A stretch of 50,536 nucleotides of DNA from Termitomyces sp. T153. Lineage: Eukaryota; Basidiomycota; Agaricomycetes; Agaricales; Lyophyllaceae. Positions 9,632-20,544 of this stretch are shown piece by piece (within the stretch, counting starts at the first letter, position 1; each line of letters opens with the position of its first letter). Location of the stretch: positions 1 to 50,536 of the forward strand of contig JACKQL020000207.1 in the NCBI GenBank assembly GCA_018296165.2, in the 5' to 3' direction. Both the position numbers and the translations under genes were made by a program. Below the pieces are notes generated by a model, which was not told the origin of the DNA, ran no database searches, and saw nothing but the letters and a program-made list of their open reading frames with translations.

Positions 9632-11206
9632 GTGTTACTATTGCATGCTGATAATACTATGACTATGCCTACCAAAACTTTGAAGCCCACAATGTCCCCC
9701 ACCCCTGACCAGATCGCTGAAATGCGAAAGGTAGATGTGTCCTCAAACCCCACTGTTCTGCCGGTGGGGAAGGTGACCGCAACCTGGACAGGGCATGTCC
9801 TCGAGAAGGATGATGGGAAATGGCCAGACTGGTTGTATAATATGGACCTTGAACTTTCTATGGTACAGCTGTGGGAATATGTTTTCAATCCACCCTCTAC
9901 CCCCCATATCACCTATGAACTTCATGCTCATCATGCATGGACTAGCAATAACCGCCTTGCATGTTCCTTTATCAAACGGGCTTTGTCTAGCTCCGAGCAG
10001 AAGTTATCTGCAGACAACTGGGATCCTGTAGCACTCTGGGCTTACTTGAAGGAACGGCATGGCAGCACTGTCCCTGTGCAGCAAGTTCAACTACTCCAGG
10101 AGGCCCTGACAACCAAGTGTTCTCCATCTGAATCACTCACAAAGACGGCCGATTCAATCTTCAAGAAGATTGACCATGCCTTCAATGCTGGGGAAGTAAC
10201 AAAGGAGCTCCTAAAGTCCATTGCTATCCTGTCGGCACTCTCTGATAAAGCATATGCACATATCCAGTCCATTATATCATGCGACCTAATGAATGCAGGT
10301 GAAATAAAGGCGTATGGACCAAATGACATATGCAGATTCTTGGAGGGGGAACAGATGCTCATTGATGCCGATAAGTCCAACCCAGCAGCTGCAGACACAT
10401 TGCCGACCGCCTTTATGGCAAAGACTTTGAGATATGAGAAGCTGGTCTGTAGTGGGTGTAAGTCCAGGAACCACTCAAACTTCCTGGGACATACTGTCCA
10501 ATGGTGTATCCTAGAGGGTGGCGGTATGGCCAGAAAGATGGTAGAGGAGTCGAGAATGGCCTGGATCACGCACTACAATGCACAATGGAAGGCCAAAGGG
10601 AGAGGAAAGGCGGCATCTAGGGTAACCATAACACCTGCAGGTGGATCTGCCTTCACGGTAGAAGGCGACTCCAATGTAATTGCTGCCTATATTGCAACAC
10701 ACAAGGGATCTGCGACCCCAAAAGCTGAGTTCACTGGACTGGCATCTAATGCGCTCTCTGCCAACAATTTCCTAGCATGCATCAAAACACTAGAATTTGA
10801 TACTCTGCTTGCGTTTGAGGAGGAGATGAAGGAGAGCACTGATCAGAAAGACGACATCAACCTCAAGCAGACTGGGGAAGTTGTATTGTCTAGCTCAACC
10901 TCACCACTTGAAAGATCCCCATTCTACCTCGACTCCGGTGCGACAGTGCACATTTCCCCAGATCCCTCTGACTTCATTACATTAAAACCAATCCCTAAGC
11001 ACTCGATCTGTGGTGTAGGAGGATTGGCTATTGCAGCTACTGGAATAGGCAGTATTCGACTGCACCTTGAGGACAGTAAACATATAATACTCGAGAACGT
11101 CCTACATGTCCCGAAATCGGCAGTAAAGCTACTTTCAGTAAGCAAGCTTGCAAAATGCTCAGGAGTCACTACCACCTTTGACAATCATGGAGCCACACTC
11201 ATATAG
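9632..11206 (+). pseudogene. copia-A gag, knuckle and protease
   Basis: A 524-codon frame. The N-terminal gag has the copia UBN2-like pattern (WTGHVLEKDDGKWPDW, ELHAHHAWTSNN, WAYLKERHGS, LLQEALTTK). A degenerate knuckle, CSGCKSRNHS...WC, lies near 10450-10510. The protease active site LDSGATVHIS is at about 10928-10957, followed by GVGGLAIAATG and ENVLHVPKSAVKLLSVSKL. The TAG at 11204-11206 is an in-frame nonsense codon: the same frame continues as pol to 13186. Base composition is less CpG-depleted than the surrounding LTRs, so the element is younger than its host LTR-B. Confidence 0.9.
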
Positions 11207-12433
11207 AAGACCATGAACACATCCATTGCAACTGGTACCCTAGTCCCCAACAGAGATCTCTACACCCTAGACCTTTACACTGAGCAAGCCCTCACTGTAC
11301 ATGCGTCCCCCGATCTGAAAACCTGGCATTATTGACTCGGTCATGCTAATTATCAATCCCTTACACAAATGGCCCAGGCTGGAATGATCAAAGGTATGCC
11401 TAAAACTTTCCCCTCGAAACCTCCTAAATGCAAACATTGCATTCTCGGTAAACAGGCACAAATGCCGGTACCAAAGGAGAGGGAAGAGGGGATTGGGCAT
11501 AGGGCATCATGAAAACTAGAGAAGATATGAGTGGACTTGATGGGCAAAGCAGCAGTAACGTCACGTACCAGGAATGCCTATATCATGAATATAGTGGATG
11601 ATTACACCAACAAACCATGGTCCATACCTCTAAAAACTAAAGACAATGGTTTTGATGAACTGAAGGCCTGGATTAAGGCTCGTGAGGATGAGACTGGTCT
11701 GAAGTTGGTGACTCTGCACACTGGAAGGGATGGTGAGTTCGATGGTGATGCTCACAAGAATTGGTATAAGTCCCAAGGTATCATACTCAAAGTCAGCGCT
11801 CCCCATACGTCTGCCCATATAGGCCGTGTCAAGCGCATGCATCGTACAATTATGGGAAAGGCGCAATTGATGAGACTTGCTGCAGGTTGTCTGTTGTTCC
11901 TCTGGGATGAATTCTACCTTACTGCATGTTTCCTCCATGGTATGACAAAGACAACGTCAACTAAAGACGTAACACTGGATGAACTTTGGTACGGTAAGAA
12001 ACCAGACTACTCACGCATTTGCAAGATAGGGTGCAAGGTTTTTGTCTTAATCCTTGGCAAAAACAACCCTAAGATCTTCGAGTGGTCAATTGAGTGCGTA
12101 CTAGTCGGTTATGACCTAAATTCTAAGGCATACCATTGCTATGACAAGTCACAGAACAAAGTCTACAGTTCCTACCACATAAAGTTCATTAAAAGTCACA
12201 ATCAAACCCCTGAGGCAGTACCAGCAGCTGCTCACAAGACGAACCCCAGTACCATTGAAGACTATCCCCTAACTGTCAACACAATAGAGAGAAACTCATC
12301 AGACAAACCAAATCTGCAAATAGAAGACGATGAACCTGCTCAAATCCCCGGTATTATAGTCAAGAACATCAACCAAGCCCAGGAGCAGCCACCAGATGAC
12401 GATAGAACTCTACCCATACAAGTACAGAACTAA
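11207..12433 (+). pseudogene. copia-A integrase
   Basis: It lies in the same frame as gag. The GAG-pre-integrase zinc region reads LGHANYQSLTQMAQAGMIKG and CKHCILGKQ (H...H...C-x2-C). The core reads VDLMGKAAV, IVDDYTNKPWSIPLKTK, HTGRDGEFDG (second D) and SAPHTSAHIGRVKRMHRTI. The position of the catalytic glutamate reads V (GRVKR where GRVER is expected), so it is changed to lysine-flanked sequence. Nonsense codons occur at 11333-11335 (TGA in WHY*LGHAN, a CGA arginine codon in the family), at about 11510 and at 11528. The C-terminal part includes VFVLILGKNNPK and AYHCYDK. Confidence 0.9.
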
Positions 12434-13075
12434 CCTCAATGCTCAAACCGAGTGCCTGTCCCAACAGCAAAGGCCGCACCTGATGACCAGAGTGAAACAC
12501 ATACGGAAAGGGTGGTAAGAGAGTCAAAGGAGGCAGCGCAAAGGGTTAAAGAGACTCGGGCTGATTGTCGCAGGGCCTTGGAAGACCTCCAATGTGAAGT
12601 ACCACCAGCCGAAGATGACGTTGGTGTGGGCAATGGGAATCTCAATCATACTCTGTCAGTGCTGAACGCGATTGAGGATACACCTGGTGTGGGTCCAGGG
12701 GCAGACCCTGACACTCCTAGAACTTTAGAGGAGGCTCAAAAGTCTGCAGACTGGGTGAGATGGAAAGAATCCTACCATGATGAGCTAAACTTGTTGAAGC
12801 AGATGGGGGTGTGGGAGCTAGTACCACGTGAGTTGGTACCACCAGGTCACAAGATCTTCCAAGGGCAACCAGTCTTTACCATCAAACACGATGAAAATGG
12901 TATAATCACTAGACTAAAAACGTGTCATGTACTCCAGGAGTTTACAATGGTTCAAGGCAGGGACTATGATAAGACAACCTCACTGACTGCATGCACAGAA
13001 TCTTGGAGAATTTTACTCAGCATGGCAGCCACCTTGAATTGGGACGCCACTCAGATTGACGTGAAGACAGCATTT
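12434..13075 (+). pseudogene. copia-A reverse transcriptase, N-terminal half
   Basis: After a TAA at 12431-12433 the same frame gives a glutamate/arginine-rich linker (HTERVVRESKEAAQRVKETR). RT signatures follow: TLEEAQKSADWVRWKESYHDE, NLLKQMGVWELVP, GQPVFTIKHDENG, VQGRDYDKTTS and DATQIDVKTAF. IDVKTAF carries the motif A aspartate. At about 13076 the RT stops and an inverted copy of gypsy-A chromodomain sequence begins (the open frame to 13186 is out-of-context read-through). The rest of the RT is found inverted at 15505-14728. Confidence 0.9.
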
Positions 13076-14109
13076 GGATCGACCCTATCTTACCAGCAGA
13101 CCAAGCAATCAGGAACTTCTGTTACCCTGCACATTGAGATGCCGCATGCTAGAGGGGGGGTGATGTCAGAGAACTTCCATTTCTGACCTCTGCAATTTGT
13201 TTCAGCACCTCTGCAGCTTGTTCAATGTCTCCAGGGCTCTTTCTAGAACCTTGGAAATTTCTGAAGAACTGCAGAGTTCTCCATATTACCTCAGCAATCA
13301 TTGCCCTAGGGTTAGGAGTAGCTCTGATCATCTGTACAGTAGTTCCTGTTAGGTTCTGCTGACCATGGGGGCTCAGCTACACTGGGCAAATTCTTACCAG
13401 GCAAATGTAATTTCCTGCACTGATAACTGGGCACTTGGAGAGGTCCTAAACATAGGGGACTTGGGAGGATAAGTGATGGGGAGTGATTCAAACAAGTCTG
13501 AGGTGGTCTGGAGGAGTCTAGAACAAGTTGCAGGGAAAGGGGCAGACTTGATGGGGCATCAGGTACAAGTCCAGAAGCAAGTATTGTAGGTGCAGAGTAA
13601 GCAGAGGCTATGCAAGTGATGGGAGTGGAGCCAGAGTTTGATGGGGGATTAATGGAGATTGATAGCTTTTGGAACCAAGCAAGTAGTGAGGTCTGGAGTG
13701 TTAGAAACTGAACCTAGATTATACAGACACCGTTAGTGTCAATCCTCAGTCTGTAGTAGAAATGACTATATTTGTACCTAGATTATACAGACAGCGTTAG
13801 TGTCAATCTAGCATACATGTAAGTATAGAGTTCAACCATCTAGTTTAGGCATTACTCACCCTCAGTCTGTAGTAGAAACGACTGAGGGTGTTCGACTGTG
13901 TGTATGTAGTATATATATGAGTTCTTGTCCATTGTTCAGAGGGGTGGCCACGATGACAAAGAGTATGTGATATGTGTGATAGCACAATGAGTGTGGCATG
14001 CTTATAGTGCTTTATCTGCCAGATTGCAACACTCCTCCTCACCATAAGCAATGCTCCTCCTCACGCAGAATCCCATCTATTGTAGTCCCATTATGCTCCA
14101 AAGGCACGT
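13076..14109. repeat. inverted duplication, left arm
   Basis: This arm is the reverse complement of about 15512-16545. In order it contains the gypsy-A chromodomain end and polypurine tract (13076-13163), a gypsy-A LTR piece (13164-13346), LTR-B right end (13347-13696), the CTCCA duplication, an inverted copia-A LTR (13701-14030) and about 80 bp of copia-A 3' internal sequence. Arms differ by scattered substitutions, several at CpG. Confidence 0.9.
13701..14030 (-). repeat. third copia-A LTR, inverted
   Basis: This runs TGTTAGAAACTGAACC ... CCAGATTGCAACA on the plus strand, i.e. a copia-A LTR on the minus strand. Differences from 15590-15922 include catgc for cacgc and gattgc for gatcgc, both CpG-to-TpG/CpA changes. 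Confidence 0.9.
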
Positions 14110-14172
14110 GAACTGGGGGGTTGGCAAGGCTTTAGTGAAAATATCAGCAATGTTATCCTTCGTGTTAATGTA

Positions 14173-15570
14173 TCATAGTGTAATCTCCTTTGTCGCTACC
14201 TGTTCACATAGGAAATGATACTTGATATTGATGTGCTTCACCCATGAGTGTAGGAGGGGGTCTTCCAAGAGATTGATTGCCAAATTGTTGTCACATAGGA
14301 TGGTTGTTACCTCCTTTGCAGTATGCCCCAGTGCTTCCATTACCATACATAACCATATACCCTCCTGTGCAGCCTCAAACGCTGCCATATACTCCACTTC
14401 ACATGAAGATGCTGCTACTGTCTTTTGCTTCCTGGTTGCCCACGATATGAGCCCCAAACCCAGTGACCATGCATAGCCTCCTATGCTCCAGCGAGTATCC
14501 AGGCAGTTCGCCCAATTGGAGTCTGTGAAACTGATCAGCCACATGGGTGATTGTCCACCGAGGCATAGTTGTAGTGTCCTTGTGCCTTTCAGATACCATA
14601 GAACTTGTACAGCTGCATTCCAGTGTACAAACAAGAAGGAGTCGAGGAATTGAGACAGTTGCTGGACTGCATATTGGATATCGGGGCATGTAGATATGGC
14701 TAGCCACAGCAGCCCGCCAACCAGGTTTCAATAGGGGATTTGGTTCAGTTTTTCAAGCTCTTCAGGATGCAATTTTGACCTGTCAACTTGCCATAGCTTG
14801 AGCCCGGGTTCCATTAGCAGTGTAAGCAGGGTAGCATTGGATTGGCCATACTGCATGATTAGACAGTCAATAAGGGTGGTTTGTGATAGGAATACTTGTT
14901 TGTTTATCCGATCCCACTCTACTGCCATCCCCACAATGTGACGCGGGATCCCAAGGTCTGAGATTACCCAAGTGCTCCTTAACTGCTCCTTGAAGTCCTT
15001 GTTTGCCTGTTTCGAACTTGCAATTGAGAGAAAATTGTCCACATGGACTCTGGTGATGACTGTCCCCTTTTTGTTGTTGCGGTAATAGATACATGCTTCA
15101 CAGCGGAGTCATATGAACCCTAGATTTTTCATTACCTCATCCAGTGTTTTATTCCAGATGCGGCCTGCCTGTTTCATCCTGTATAAAGGTCGTAGGAGTT
15201 TACATACATAGCCTTCCTTTCCACTCTCTTCAAACCTGGGTGGTTGTTGCATATATATTTGTTCTTCTTCAGGTAGTATCCCGTTCAGGAATGCTGTCTT
15301 CACGTCGATCTGGGTGGCATCCCAATTCAAGGTGGCTGCTATGCTGAGTAAGATTCTCCAAGATTCTGTGCGTGCAGTTGGTGAGGTTGTCTTATCATAG
15401 TCCCTGCCTTGAACCATTGTAAACCCCTGGAGTACATGATGCATTTTTAGTCTGGTGATTATACCATTTTCATCGTGTTTGATGGTAAAGACTGGTTGCC
15501 CTTTGAAGATCTCGCGCCTTCGGAGCATAATGGGACTACAATAGATGGGATTCTGCGTGAGGAGGAGCAT
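14173..15570 (-). pseudogene. copia-A RT (complete) and RNase H, inverted segment
   Basis: Minus-strand copia pol. The RT begins FKGQPVFTIKHDENGI near 15510 (it overlaps the plus-strand half) and runs through IDVKTAFLNGILPEEEQIYM, LLRPLYRMKQAGRIWN and VHVDNFLSIASS. The catalytic YVDD-type motif reads HVDN, so the second aspartate is lost. ISDLGIPRHIVGMAVEWDR and FLSQTTLIDCLIM follow. RNase H (14634-14173) shows FTDSNWANCLDTRWSIGGY, SSCEVEYMAAFEAAQEGIWL and LCDNNLAINLLEDPLLH, with D, E and D present. Stops separate the pieces. This is the only copy of the 3' half of copia-A pol in the window. Confidence 0.9.
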
Positions 15571-16274
15571 TGCTTATGGTGAGGAGGAGTGTTGCGATCT
15601 GGCAGATAAAGCACTATAAGCACGCCACACTCATTGCACTATCACACATATCACATACTCTTTGTCATCGTGGCCACCCCTCTGAACAATGGACAAGAAC
15701 TCATATATATACTACATACACACAGTCAAACACCCTCAGTCATTTCTACTACAGACTGAGGGTGAGTAATGCCTAAACTAGATAGTTGAACTCTATACTT
15801 ACATGTACGCTAGATTGACACTAACGGTGTCTGTATAATCTAGGTACAAATATAGTCGTTTCTACTACAGACTGAGGATTGACACTAACGGTGTCTGTAT
15901 AATCTAGGTTCAGTTTCTAACACTCCAGACCTCACTACTTGCTTGGTTCCAAAAGCTATCAACCTCCATTAATCCCCCATCAAACTCTGGCTCCACTCCC
16001 ATCACTTGCATAGCCTCTGCTTACTCTGCACCTACAATACTTGCTTCTGGACTTGTACCTGATGCCCCATCAAGTCTGCCCCTTTCCCTGCAACTTGTCC
16101 TAGACTCCTCCGGACCACCTCAGACTTGTTTGGATCACTCCCCATCACTTATCCTCCCAAGTCCCCTATGTTTAGGACCTCTCCAAGTGCCCAGTTATCA
16201 GTGCAGGAAATCACATTTGCCTGGTAAGAATTTGCCCAGTGTAGCTGAGCCCCCATGGTTGGCAGAACCTAACA

Positions 16275-16457
16275 GGAACTACTGTACAGATGATCAGAGC
16301 TACTCCTAATCCTAGGGCAATGATTGCTGAGGTAATATGGAGAACTCTGCAGTTCTTCAGAGATTTCCAAGGTTCTAAAAAGAGCCCTGGAGACATTGAA
16401 CAAGCTGCGGAGGTGCTGGAACAAATTGCAGAGGTCAGAAATGGAAGTTCTCTGACA
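16275..16457 (-). repeat. gypsy-A 3' LTR, proximal piece
   Basis: It begins with GGAAC (16275-16279), the second copy of the LTR-B target duplication, and continues TACTGTACAGATGATCAGAGC as in the 5' LTR. It ends TCTGACA at 16457 next to the polypurine tract. Confidence 0.85.
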
Positions 16458-16477
16458 TCACCCCCCCTCTAGCATGT
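16458..16477 (-). promoter_or_regulatory. gypsy-A polypurine tract
   Basis: On the minus strand a purine run, GCTAGAGGGGGGGTGA, abuts the LTR start TGTCAG. This is the expected plus-strand primer site for reverse transcription. The same tract precedes the LTR at 13151-13163 and 50484-50498. Confidence 0.8.
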
Positions 16478-16544
16478 GGCATCTCAATGTGCAGGGTAAA
16501 AGAAGTTCCTGATTGCTTGGTCTGCTGGTAAGATAGGGTAGATC

Positions 16545-16750
16545 CCTTATATGGTGCATGGGGCATCTGGATGTCTCCAGTGGAACTCCTTGACAAGTCC
16601 AGGGGCATGTATGTTCTCCCACAGCTCCCAGGAGATATCCTTGATCCTGTAGCCTTTCCACTTCACTTTGTATTGTAGTCATCTCTCAAATAAACAGCTA
16701 TCCAGGATTTCCTCCACCTCATATTCCTTGTTGTTGCTGACCACCATGGG
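16545..16750 (-). pseudogene. gypsy-A chromodomain
   Basis: Minus-strand reading EYEVEEILDSC...LQYKVKWKGYRIKDISWEL followed by ENIHAP and VKEFHWRHPDAP. This is a clear chromodomain (aromatic cage positions Y, W, W) with one nonsense codon at about 16682. It defines the element as a chromovirus. The domain's 3' end is included in the inverted duplication that ends at 16545. Confidence 0.85.
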
Positions 16751-16959
16751 GGGCAGCAGAGGTGGCAGACAATGCCCCAGAATGGAATCTTTAGGGGCTG
16801 GAGTTAGTTTGACCATGTTAAACATTTGATGAAGCTGGCACATCCCCATGGGGAGCCAGAGTCAATAGGCCAAGGGTCCTACCTGTCATTCTACTGAAAG
16901 GTCCCAACTGACAGTGCAACAGCTTTTTTGAGGGCTGGGTAGTTGTAATGTCAGAAGCA

Positions 16960-17867
16960 TCCAGGTAGACTCAATCTCTGGGCTGATATTTGTGCTCCAA
17001 GGTTCTCCTGCAGTCATAGTATTGCACCATGTTGTCCTTTGCCTTTACCAATGCTGCTCAGGCCTCCTCCTATAACCTCTTCATCCAGTCCACAAATTTG
17101 TTTACTGCCTCATTCTCTGAGGGTTGGGCCTGGGGTTCAAAACCCATGTGTGGATGCCATCCCATGTCAAGGAAGAATGGAGAAAGCTGGGTGAATGTGT
17201 GAACATGGTTGTTGTACTGGAATTTGGTGTCAGGGAGGAGTTCATCCCAGTCATCTTAGTGCTTGTTGCAAAAGAGGCAGAGATACTGCTCTAACTCCTG
17301 GTTTATGCATTCTGTCTAGCTGTTGGACTGTGGGTGGTAGGCAGTAGTAGTGTGGAGCTTCACTCTGAGCAGTTGGTAGAGCTCCCTGGTGAACTCTGCC
17401 ATAAATTGTGGTCCCTGATCTGAGACATAGGTGTCAGAGAGGCCATGGAGCTTCCAGATGTTTCTCTGGTACAGGTTTGCAGCACCCATGGCAGAACAGG
17501 TGGTGTGGGTCAGAATGAAGAGTGCTTGCTTGCCATACAGGTCTACCACCACCATGATTGCATCATAACCATGGGCATTGAAAAGCTCTACAATGAAGTC
17601 CACAAAAGCCATGCTCCATTGCTCCATGGGCACAGGTAGTGGGTGTAACTGTCCATAGGGGAGTTAGTGTTGGGGCTTGGTCCAGAGGCAGAGATTGCAG
17701 GTACTAGTGTAGGACCCAATGTACCAGGACATCTGGGGCCACCAGTAGTTCCACAATACTAGCTCCAGTATCTTCCACCATCTGAGGTGCCCTGCAATGC
17801 AGGAGTCATGATGTTGCTCCACAATCCTCTGGCAGAGCTTCAGAACATTGGAGACATAGATACAGTC
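16960..17867 (-). pseudogene. gypsy-A integrase
   Basis: Minus-strand integrase. The HHCC arm is seen as RIVEQHHDSCIAGHLRWW with CNLC downstream (about 17850-17690). The core has VDFIVELFNAHGYDAI (first D), YVSDQGPQFMAEF (second D) and a TAYHPQSNSQTE-type stretch with the frame ending at 17316. The remaining core and C-terminus (QYNNHVHT, FFLDMGWHP) are recognisable to about 16960 through several stops. It would insert the cDNA; broken here. Confidence 0.85.
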
Positions 17868-18452
17868 TTAGAAGGTCAGGATTCCATCTTGGAGGGCCCA
17901 TTTGTCAGTGTGGACCACCTTGACACCTGTGGTATTCCCCAACTTCAGCATCTGAGCAGCTTGCACCACAAGCTCCTCCTGCTGCTGACCATCCAAATTA
18001 CCCCACCATATGTCCCAGAGAATGTCCACCTCCACTTCCTCAACAGTGAGACCCTCCATGGCTTGGATCATGAGCAATTTGGAGTGGAGGAGCACAATGC
18101 TGCTGTTATCCCCTTCCCCCATGCTGTGGTCCACCCTCCAGGATAGGGCATCTGGTTTTCCCATGCTCTGGCCAGGCTTGTAGTGCAAAGAGAAGTCAAA
18201 GTTGGTAAGGTAGAGGGACCACTGGGCCTGTTGGCAATTGAGCTTCTTGGCCATCTGGAAGTATTCAAGGTTCTTGTGATCCATCCAGACCTCAAACTTG
18301 TGCTGCATGCCTTTCAGGAAGTGCCACCACTCCTTGAACAACTAGATGATGGCCAGCATCTCTTTGTTGTGGATTTCATAGTTCTGCTCCACCCCACTCA
18401 GGCTCTTGGAGTAAAAGGCCACCAGATGCCACTTCCCATCCTCCAGGGATTG
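17868..18452 (-). pseudogene. gypsy-A RNase H
   Basis: It continues the RT frame. WVEADSSDFATGAVLL (18500-18450) holds the first acidic residue. After a stop at 18342-18344 the frame reads HKFEVWMDHKNLEYFQMAKKL and KPDALSWRVDHS, the conserved RNase H C-terminal blocks. The linker to integrase carries VVQAAQMLKLGN. Substitutions are mostly C-to-T or G-to-A. Confidence 0.85.
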
Positions 18453-19478
18453 CTACAAGAGCACAGCCCCAGTGGCAAAGTCGGAGCTGTCAGCCTCCAC
18501 CCAGAAAGGAGAGTTGTCATTCAGGAAGAGGAGGATGGGTCCAGAGGTCACAGCACACTTGAGAGTGTTAAAGGCTGTCTGCTCTGGAGGTCCCCAACTC
18601 CATGTAACATTCTTTTCCATGAGGTCAAATAGCAGACAGGCATGGTACAAGAAGTTCTGAATGAATTTCTGGTAGAAGTTTGCAAAACCAAGGAATGCCT
18701 GCACCTCCTTCTTGTTCTTGGGCTCTGGCCACTCCACCACACCTGCTACCTTCACCAGGTCCATCTCCACAGCTCTGTGCAAGATGATCAGGCCAAGGTA
18801 CTTAATCCAGGTTTGTCCAAACTTACACTTCTCTGGCTTGAGGTAGAGCTGGTGCTGGTGGAGACATTTCAGGACAAGGCAAGTGATCCAATGGTGTTCC
18901 TCCAGTGTTTTGGTATAGATGAGGATGTCATCCAGATACACACACACTATGCCCTCTGCTATGAGGTCCCAGAAGATGTTGTTCATCATGGTCTGGAAAG
19001 TGGCAGGGCTGTTGGTGAGTCTGAAAAACATAATGAGCAGCTCAAACAATCCCTAGTTGGTCAGGAAGGCAGCCTTGCACTCATCTCCTTTCTGAATGCA
19101 CACATTGTTGTAACCCCACCAGACATCCAGTTTAGTGAAGTATTGTGCACCCCAGAGGTTGTTGATGAGCTTGGAGATGAGGAGGAGAGGGTAATGATTC
19201 TTTACTGTTATGGCATTGAGTACCCAGTGGTCCTGGACCAGTTGGAGTGAATCATCCTTCTTCTTGATGAAAAAGACCAGAGAAGCCATCAGAGACTTGG
19301 ATGGGTGGATACGACCAGAGTTCAGGTTCTCCTGCAGGAATGCATTGAGCTCATCTTGCTCTCTGGGCATGAGCAGGTAGACCTTACAGCTGGAGGGTGT
19401 GGAGTCTGGCAGCAGTTCAATAGTGTGGTCCCACCTTTTGCACTCTGGAAGCAAGTCAAACAAGGCTTTGGAGAACAC
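18453..19478 (-). pseudogene. gypsy-A reverse transcriptase
   Basis: RT of chromovirus type. Motifs in minus-strand order are LNAFLQENLNSGRIHPS, FFIKKKDDSLQLVQDH, YFTKLDVWWGYNNV (motif A), RLTNSPATFQTMMN (motif B), VCVYLDDILIYTK (YLDD intact), YLGLIIL and FLGFANFYQKFI. A TAG at 19050-19052 splits the frame inside the RT; the frame is otherwise continuous from 19478 to beyond 17316. It is about 85 percent similar by eye to gypsy-A2 at 47.8-48.5 kb, so the two are the same family. Confidence 0.9.
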
Positions 19479-19558
19479 ATCCTCAATGCATGAAGGTAGA
19501 AGGGTACCACATCCTGGAACTCTCAGGGTGTGGCGTTAGCAGCAAATGCCTGGGCCAG

Positions 19559-20226
19559 TCATTGAGATGTGGTCTGGCTAGCCTGGATCTCTGTGATGGA
19601 GGGCAGCAGGTGTATGGCAGTAGCATAGATTTGATCTCCCACTTCTACCAGTTCAGCTGGGAACTTCAGCTTGCATGTGCCACCAAACTCCCCTCTGTGC
19701 TCCTCCTCTGGGGCTCCCCTGTTGCTCTGGTCATCCTCATAGAGGGCCTCTCCATAAGGAAACACCAGAGGTGGGGGGTCCAGGAGGTCTAAATCTACAG
19801 AGAGGAGAGGACTAGCCTGACATGTACAGATGGCTGCATGCTCCTGAACTCGGGTCCAGTGCTCTTCCCTGTTCTCTGCAGCACAGGCAGAGCACTTCCA
19901 GGGGCACCTGCTCATGGTTACCTCTCCTTTGGTCCGATCAACCTCAGGGTTGTGCTCACAGAGCCATGTGAAACCAAGGATCATGTCCTGCCTTTCCAAG
20001 CTGGTGACAGCAAACACAGCACACTCTGCATGATTCCAATAACAGAGGACCAGGTCAACCATGAAGTTGATGGCACCTGCTTTAATAGGCATTCCATCAA
20101 TGCTGTAGACAGGAATGGACTTGGGAAGGGGCTGCATGGTCAGGCCATGGCATTTGATAAACTCCAAGTCCAGGAACAGTCCTGTTGCTCCACTGTCCAG
20201 AAGAGCTATGACTCTGTGGGTTTGCT
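19559..20226 (-). pseudogene. gypsy-A aspartic protease and pol N-terminus
   Basis: A retropepsin with the active site ALLDSGATGLF at about 20210-20180, upstream of the first in-frame Met at 20167. It is followed by VYSIDG, then DMILGFTWLCEHNPEVD (the second conserved protease block) and TMSRCPWKCSACAAE, a zinc-ribbon-like CxxC typical of this chromovirus lineage. A proline/glutamate-rich linker leads to the RT. The frame differs from both gag and RT, so frameshifts occur between 20545 and 20226 and between 19559 and 19478. The active-site DSG is intact. Confidence 0.85.
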
Positions 20227-20544
20227 AAGTGTCCATTGTCTCAATCTCCACATCAAGATACAGGGAGTTGGTGGATGGGCTGGAGGCCATCATGTACTGT
20301 TGGAGCATCCAACGTGCCCAAGCAGGACCATGCTAATGGACCTTCAGAAGTGTTGAGGAGCTCAGTGGGGGCTCCAGAGTTGGTATCTGTATGTCTGGAG
20401 GAGAGCATTGAGGTTCTTCTGTCTCAGAATGAAGGGCATCAGAAAAGGCAGTTTTATTTTCTATTGACAGACACAAGAACCTGTTAGCACCCAGCAACAG
20501 AGGCATACACCTCATCTATCACTCAACTAAAAATCTCCCTCCAG

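Larger units (their letters stand above)
9128..15922 (+). mobile_element. copia-A retrotransposon, rearranged
   Basis: The 5' LTR is 9128-9460 and the terminal LTR 15590-15922, both 333 bp, starting TGTTGCGATCTGG and ending TTTCTAACA. The duplication CTCCA occurs at 9123-9127 and 15923-15927. Internal plus-strand gag-pol runs 9632-13075 and then stops abruptly in the RT. The rest of pol (RT to RNase H) is present only in minus orientation (15570-14173), next to a third, inverted LTR (13701-14030). The element was therefore intact at insertion and was rearranged afterwards by an inverted duplication. Confidence 0.85.
8317..16274 (+). mobile_element. solo LTR-B nested in the gypsy-A LTR, split by copia-A
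   Basis: The left part is 8317-9127 (TGTCATGACCC start) and the right part 15928-16274 (ends GGCAGAACCTAACA). Removing copia-A leaves about 1.16 kb bounded by TG...CA, with a perfect GGAAC duplication on both sides (8312-8316 and 16275-16279). No internal retroelement sequence lies between the LTR ends, so this is a solo LTR formed by LTR-LTR recombination. It contains a TATA-like box (agtatataag at 8762) followed by pyrimidine-rich leader sequence. It is CpG-poor compared with the copy at 41.7 kb. Confidence 0.85.
15512..16545. repeat. inverted duplication, right arm
   Basis: Partner of 13076-14109 and in the original orientation: copia-A 3' internal end, copia-A LTR, LTR-B end, gypsy-A LTR end, polypurine tract, start of gypsy-A. 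The 1.4-kb spacer between arms (14110-15511) is copia-A pol in minus orientation. Confidence 0.9.

Noticed and set aside
10087..10569. 160-codon minus-strand frame
   Set aside because: Antisense shadow of the copia-A gag, which has good copia motifs on the plus strand.
18642..19250. 202-codon plus-strand frame
   Set aside because: It is the antisense shadow of gypsy-A RT, whose motifs are on the minus strand.
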